Shown one piece after another: positions 6,722 through 7,234 of a stretch of 7,234 bases of DNA. Position 1 is the stretch's first letter. Each line of letters opens with the position of its first letter. The notes below the pieces were generated by a model, which did not search any database, was not told the DNA's origin, and worked only from the letters and a program-made list of their open reading frames with translations. This DNA is from Clostridiaceae bacterium (GTDB taxonomy: Bacteria > Bacillota > Clostridia > Saccharofermentanales > Fastidiosipilaceae): assembly GCA_012514965.1 (NCBI GenBank), contig JAAYZH010000035.1, positions 1 to 7,234 on the forward strand, in the 5' to 3' direction. The position numbers were made by a program, and so were the translations under genes.

Positions 6722-6750
6722 TTGTGATTAGGCTGAATTACTTGCATAAT
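6722..6750 (+). promoter_or_regulatory. Likely promoter of the PPK2 gene
   Basis: TTGTGA (6722-6727, four of six to TTGACA) and CATAAT (6745-6750, five of six to TATAAT) are separated by 17 bp. The start would be near 6757, with a leader of about 58 nt. A TATATA at 6756-6761 is another possible -10 but lacks a matching -35. Confidence 0.45.
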
Positions 6751-6802
6751 CGTTGTATATAGGTTTTTATCATGCAGTCCCAAGGATTGTCGAACGTACA
6801 CC

Positions 6803-6808
6803 AGGAGG
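6803..6808 (+). promoter_or_regulatory. Consensus ribosome binding site of the PPK2 gene
   Basis: A full AGGAGG lies 6 nt before the ATG at 6815. It fixes this start and hence the reality of the lysine-rich N-terminal extension. Confidence 0.85.
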
Positions 6809-6814
6809 TAAGAT

Positions 6815-7234
6815 ATGGGTAAAAAAAAGAAGAAGCAACGAGTTCACTCCGAAAATCTTGTCGCTTCGGCAGAAACTTCAGCCGATACTGAGATCAAGAC
6901 AGACAAGGAAGTCACGGAATTACCCCAGATCGACACAAATGCCTACTGCATTCGAGCACCCAAAAACTTCCACTTGAGAGACATCGCCTGTGATGATGAC
7001 GGCAAGTTAGGAGCCAAGAAGATCGGCAAAGCCGTTCTGGCGAATAACCAGGCCGCCATGTTTGGCCTCCAGGAACGTCTCTATGCTGAGAACAAACAGA
7101 GTCTTCTCATCATTTTCCAAGCTATGGACGCAGCGGGCAAAGATGGGGCTATCAAGCACGTGATGTCAGGCCTGAATCCCCAGGGTACCCACGTAACATC
7201 CTTCAAAGCCCCCAGCTCTGAAGAGCTCGACCGC
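6815..7234 (+). CDS. PPK2-family polyphosphate kinase / polyphosphate:nucleotide phosphotransferase (C-terminus cut off by window edge)
   Basis: The 140 residues seen are the first part of a protein that in this family has roughly 260-300. PPK2 enzymes move phosphate between inorganic polyphosphate and nucleotides in the cytoplasm; the related group this one resembles often makes ADP or ATP from AMP or ADP. The Walker A-like loop is AMDAAGKDG at 103-111 (K109), preceded by the strand LLIIFQ (97-102). It is followed by HVMSGLNPQGTHVTSFKAP (115-133), which matches the family pattern of GxNPQGxxVxSFKxP. The helix at about 79-92 (QAAMFGLQERLYAE) is also typical. The Walker B and lid regions lie beyond the window, so nucleotide preference cannot be judged. 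The first 40 residues are unusual: MGKKKKKQR, then a polar acidic stretch, placed before the point where family members usually begin. It is transcribed divergently from pth. Confidence 0.9.
   Translation, partial: MGKKKKKQRVHSENLVASAETSADTEIKTDKEVTELPQIDTNAYCIRAPKNFHLRDIACDDDGKLGAKKIGKAVLANNQAAMFGLQERLYAENKQSLLIIFQAMDAAGKDGAIKHVMSGLNPQGTHVTSFKAPSSEELDR

Larger units (their letters stand above)
6149..6814. other. Gene-free divergent intergenic region, origin-like
   Basis: About 670 bp lie between the divergent pth and PPK2 starts. Short open frames here carry no recognisable protein and no matching ribosome sites. From left to right the region holds the pth leader and promoter, an imperfect palindrome (6276-6301), an A+T-rich stretch (about 6275-6360), a DnaA-box cluster (6376-6497), two small perfect hairpins (6525-6567), two pairs of direct repeats (6577-6665), a second A+T-rich stretch (about 6666-6770), and the PPK2 promoter and ribosome site. 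This density of signals is far more than two promoters need. Confidence 0.6.

Noticed and set aside
6409..6762. 117-codon plus-strand open frame in the intergenic region
   Set aside because: It runs through the DnaA boxes and direct repeats, has no ribosome site and gives no recognisable protein; low-complexity chance frame.
1..7234. CRISPR array, insertion sequence, tRNA or rRNA
   Set aside because: No regularly spaced repeats, transposase, terminal inverted repeats, or tRNA/rRNA signatures were seen on either strand.

Overview
The window looks like chromosomal DNA from a Gram-positive, Bacillota-type (Clostridia-like) bacterium of moderate G+C content. This rests on three things. The peptidyl-tRNA hydrolase gene overlaps the mfd gene, an order long known near the origin in Bacillus and relatives. 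The Shine-Dalgarno sequences are strong (AGGAGG, AAGGAG, GGAGAG), and the promoters look sigma-A-like. The assignment is inferred from gene content and style, not from a phylogenetic marker.

Layout: everything from 1 to 6148 is read on the minus strand, in the order pth (5531-6148), mfd (1782-5531), a Cof-type HAD phosphatase (873-1709), and an AI-2E/PerM-family membrane protein cut by the left window edge (1-786). pth and mfd share one base (TGATG), so they are probably translationally coupled. The HAD gene follows after 72 bp and is probably co-transcribed. The AI-2E gene follows after 86 bp, which hold a small hairpin and a possible promoter of its own. The pth operon has a good promoter at 6234-6263. 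On the other side of a roughly 670-bp gene-free region, a PPK2-family polyphosphate kinase gene starts at 6815 on the plus strand and runs off the right edge.

The notable part of the window is the divergent intergenic region 6149-6814. It holds two perfect 9-bp DnaA boxes (TTATCCACA, one on each strand) and at least three one-mismatch boxes within about 120 bp. It also has short palindromes, two pairs of 12-bp near-identical direct repeats, an A+T-rich stretch, and a LexA-box-like palindrome just upstream of the pth-mfd promoter. Flanking genes point away from it on both sides. This is what a chromosomal replication origin, or a DnaA-titrating/regulatory locus, would look like, although no dnaA or dnaN gene is present in the window.

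The operon combines housekeeping functions: recycling of stalled peptidyl-tRNAs (Pth), transcription-coupled repair and release of stalled RNA polymerase (Mfd), and a small-molecule phosphatase. The divergent gene belongs to polyphosphate/nucleotide metabolism. All named genes belong to known families; the origin-like intergenic region is the best candidate for something not yet described.
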